Assembly (NCBI RefSeq): GCF_023218175.1
Contig: NZ_JALPTH010000008.1
Span: 62,001-126,000 of the forward strand
Length of the DNA stretch: 64,000 bases
Direction: 5' to 3'
Origin: Streptomyces lichenis
GTDB lineage: Bacteria > Actinomycetota > Actinomycetes > Streptomycetales > Streptomycetaceae
Notes under the pieces: model-generated
What the model was told of the DNA's origin: nothing
Database searches by the model: none
The model's input: only the letters and a program-made list of their open reading frames with translations
Translations under genes and position numbers: made by a program
In this document: in pieces, positions 62,153 through 64,000 of the stretch
Layout: every line of letters starts with the position of its first letter
How positions within the stretch are numbered: position 1 is the stretch's first letter

Positions 62153-62677
62153 ATGAACCCGAAGACTCAGGCCGGCATGGGGATCCTCGTCACCTGCCTG
62201 GCGTCCGCGGCGATGGCCTCGCCCGCCCTGGCCGCCTCCGCCCCGGTGGCGCCGGTGGACATCCCGCTGCACGGGCTCTCCACCGTGCTGCCCGAGACAC
62301 CGGTGCTCCGCACTGGGGTGCCGATCCCGGTGCCGGGGGCGCCCGCGGGCTTCACCCAGCGCGCGGAGGGCGGGCTCCAGCCGCTGCTGGTGCCGCAGCT
62401 GCCGCTCTCCACCGGGACGCCGGAGACGCTGATCGCCGCGCCGCTGCCGGACATCGAGGGCGACCGGCCCACCGGCCGGGCGGTGCTCGCCGCCCCGGCC
62501 TCCGAGGTCCAGGCCGTCACCCCCGGCGCCGTCGCGGGGCTGCCGCTCACCCTGCCGCGGGCCGAGACCCTCGGGCTCCCGGGCCTGGCGCTGCCGCCGG
62601 CCGGGCTGCTGGCGCCCTCGCTGACCGGCGCGGTCGAGTCCACGATGGGACTGGACGCCGAAGAACCCGGCCACTGA
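62153..62677 (+). CDS. Secreted Pro/Leu-rich protein, unknown function
   Basis: 174 residues. Signal peptide about 1-28 (ending ALA). The mature part is rich in Pro, Leu, Ala and Gly with recurrent PL-P motifs (PVDIPLHGLSTVLPETPVL, VPIPVPGAPAG, LLVPQLPLS), no Cys and few charges. It resembles surface or spore-associated low-complexity proteins but I cannot name a family. GGGAAGG before the ATG. Lies between two unrelated secreted-protein genes, all in the same orientation. Confidence 0.68.
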   Translation: MNPKTQAGMGILVTCLASAAMASPALAASAPVAPVDIPLHGLSTVLPETPVLRTGVPIPVPGAPAGFTQRAEGGLQPLLVPQLPLSTGTPETLIAAPLPDIEGDRPTGRAVLAAPASEVQAVTPGAVAGLPLTLPRAETLGLPGLALPPAGLLAPSLTGAVESTMGLDAEEPGH

Positions 62678-62900
62678 GCCCCCCGGCCGCCCCCCTCCCC
62701 CTCTCGTCTCCCTCCCCCGCGACCCTCACCATGCCGCCGAACGGGCGAATCGACCGCGATCCATGCGGTGACCCGGCGTGGCGGCCGTGACCCGGCGTGA
62801 GCGACGGCGTTGAAAGGGCGGTGACGACCGCGGCCCACGCGGTCTCCCTCCCTGCATGACCACCACCCACGTTCCACCACGCACGTAACAAGGAGTTCCC

Positions 62901-63218
62901 ATGCTTCGCATCGCGAAGGCCGCCGTCGTCCTCGCCGGCACCGGCGCCGTTGTCCTCGGCGGGGCCGGCCTCGCGGCCGCCGACGCCGACGCCGATGCCG
63001 CCGCCGTCGGCTCCCCCGGCGTTCTGAGCGGCAACATCCTGCAGATCCCGGTCCACGTGCCGATCAACCTGTGCGGCAACACCATCGACGTCATCGGCAT
63101 CCTGAACCCGGCCTTCGGCAACCAGTGCGCCAACGTCGACGGCAAGAAGAAGGACCACGACAAGAAGGACGACTCGAAGAACCACGGGCACAAGAACGAC
63201 GGCGGCTACGGCGGCTGA
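62901..63218 (+). CDS. Chaplin with charged Lys/Asp/His C-terminal tail
   Basis: 105 residues: signal peptide (1-27, ending AAA), one chaplin domain (GSPGVLSGNILQIPVHVPINLCGN, VIGILNPAFGNQCAN), then a 27-residue hydrophilic tail beginning DGKKKDHDKKDDSKNHGHK and ending in a Gly/Tyr patch. Short chaplins normally stop shortly after the second Cys. No LPxTG sorting signal is present. AAGGAG lies before the ATG. It is followed by a strong terminator. Confidence 0.93.
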   Translation: MLRIAKAAVVLAGTGAVVLGGAGLAAADADADAAAVGSPGVLSGNILQIPVHVPINLCGNTIDVIGILNPAFGNQCANVDGKKKDHDKKDDSKNHGHKNDGGYGG

Positions 63219-63248
63219 GCCTCCCGCCACCGTCCGCGTCCCGCGGCA

Positions 63249-63288
63249 CGAAGCCCCCGTCCGGTCTCCGTACCGGCCGGGGGCTTCG
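63249..63288. terminator. Bidirectional terminator between chaplin and tyrosinase genes
   Basis: Stem CGAAGCCCCCG-TCCGG / CCGG-CCGGGGGCTTCG with an 8-base loop, between convergent genes. Confidence 0.85.
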
Positions 63289-63315
63289 GCGTCTCGGCCG
63301 CCGCGCCGACAGCTC

Positions 63316-64000
63316 TCAGCCGTCGTAGCGGTACACATGCCCCAGGTCGGCGACCTCGGCCGGGGTGACGTCGAACGGCGGCATCCGCTCGTGCCGGGCC
63401 ACCACCCGCCGGTACTGCGCCGAGCCGCGCGGCGGCGGGGTGGCGGGCAGATAGCCGGCCCTGGGGTGCCGGGCCTGCCAGCGGGTCCACAGCAGGTCCA
63501 CGAAGGCGTGGTGCAGCCAGAACACCGGGTCGTTCACCGAGGCGCCGCCGACCATCAGCCCGCCGACCCAGCGGTGCACCCGGTTGTGGCAGGCCCAGCG
63601 GGCCGTCCCCCTGGCGCCCGGCCGCCAGCCCTCCAGGCGGTTGCGGAAGCCGGTGCGGCTGGTGGAGTCCCAGGGCTCCACGTCGTACCCGCCCTCGGCG
63701 AGCGCCCCGTCCACATCGGCGCGGGTGGGCAGCTCGATCGGGTCGGCCGGGTGGCCGAGCGCCCGGGTGAGGAAGGGCTCGTCGGTGACGCCGACGGTGA
63801 TCGGCCAGTTCCCGGAGGCGTACGCGAAGGGGCCGGTGGTCACCCGGCGGTCCCCCGGTCGCCCGTCGCCGCCCAGGAAGTCCTCGCCCCAGAGGGCGGA
63901 GGCGGGGCTGCGGTCCCGGGTCCAGTCCCAGTAGGGCACGGTCACCGCGGGGTCCACGGCGCGCAGTTCGCGCTCGAACTCCAGCAGGTACTGCCGGTGC
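63316..64000 (-). CDS. Tyrosinase-family copper oxidase, 3' part
   Basis: The gene runs off the right edge; 227 codons of its 3' end are present. It begins in HRQYLLEFERELRAVDPAVTVPYWDW, which includes a CuA histidine. The CuB site is HNRVHRWVGG and FWLHHAFVDLLW with its three histidines. Such type 3 copper enzymes oxidise phenols to quinones for melanin or phenolic crosslinks. The C-terminus (VYRYDG) ends soon after the core. Whether a MelC1-type caddie gene lies upstream cannot be seen. Length and motif spacing fit Streptomyces tyrosinase. Confidence 0.9.
   Translation of the reverse strand, partial: HRQYLLEFERELRAVDPAVTVPYWDWTRDRSPASALWGEDFLGGDGRPGDRRVTTGPFAYASGNWPITVGVTDEPFLTRALGHPADPIELPTRADVDGALAEGGYDVEPWDSTSRTGFRNRLEGWRPGARGTARWACHNRVHRWVGGLMVGGASVNDPVFWLHHAFVDLLWTRWQARHPRAGYLPATPPPRGSAQYRRVVARHERMPPFDVTPAEVADLGHVYRYDG

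Overview
The window looks like chromosomal DNA from a Streptomyces (or very close actinomycete). Base composition is uniformly very GC-rich with strong G/C third-position bias. Several families are Streptomyces hallmarks: three short chaplins, two rodlins, the thiostrepton-responsive regulator TipA, a WhiJ-like Scr1-type regulator with DUF397 and ATPase partners, and DUF6479. The gene order around folE-ftsH-hpt-tilS-dacB-ppa-tipA is, as I recall, the core-chromosome order of the genus. No rRNA, tRNA, CRISPR array or insertion sequence was seen.

Layout. 0-7 kb: the 3' end of a nuoD-like gene, a coiled-coil membrane protein, a quaternary-amine osmoprotectant ABC importer with divergent ATPase, and an alpha/beta esterase. 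7-13.9 kb: an MprF-like lysyltransferase, then folate biosynthesis (folP, an NTF2-like gene, folB, folK, DUF3180 on +; folE on -). A stand-alone intein-like Hint/LAGLIDADG endonuclease gene sits between DUF3180 and folE. 14-22.6 kb: ftsH, hpt, tilS, a zinc metalloprotease, dacB and ppa. 22.6-27.8 kb: gene remnants around a ThrE-type exporter, then dedA and tipA. 27.8-34.4 kb: a PadR-controlled ABC exporter, an aldehyde dehydrogenase and a WhiJ-like regulatory trio. 34.7-37.3 kb: a Zur-type zinc-starvation island of zinc-free ribosomal protein paralogues (S18, L31, L33, L28, S14) plus a CobW-like protein. 37.4-44.2 kb: a lipoprotein, an FUSC transporter, HxlR/DUF2786 and a family A DNA polymerase. 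44.2-63.3 kb: a cell-surface region with tandem rodlins, three chaplins, a GH26 hydrolase, an eight-gene exopolysaccharide operon, an unusual P450 and three unknown secreted proteins. The right edge cuts a tyrosinase gene.

The most unusual signal is at 12.2-13.7 kb. The endonuclease gene lies directly downstream of folE. It has two LAGLIDADG motifs inside a degenerate Hint domain, and its C-terminal intein block is one frame off. The folE active-site codons (residues 76-103) are recoded into A/T-ending codons: 18 of 28, against 3 of the preceding 75. That is the pattern expected of an allele immune to, or co-converted by, a homing endonuclease that targets folE. A hairpin between the two genes would cover the endonuclease ribosome binding site and start codon. 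All assignments come from reading the sequence; no database search was possible, and statements about other genomes are from memory.
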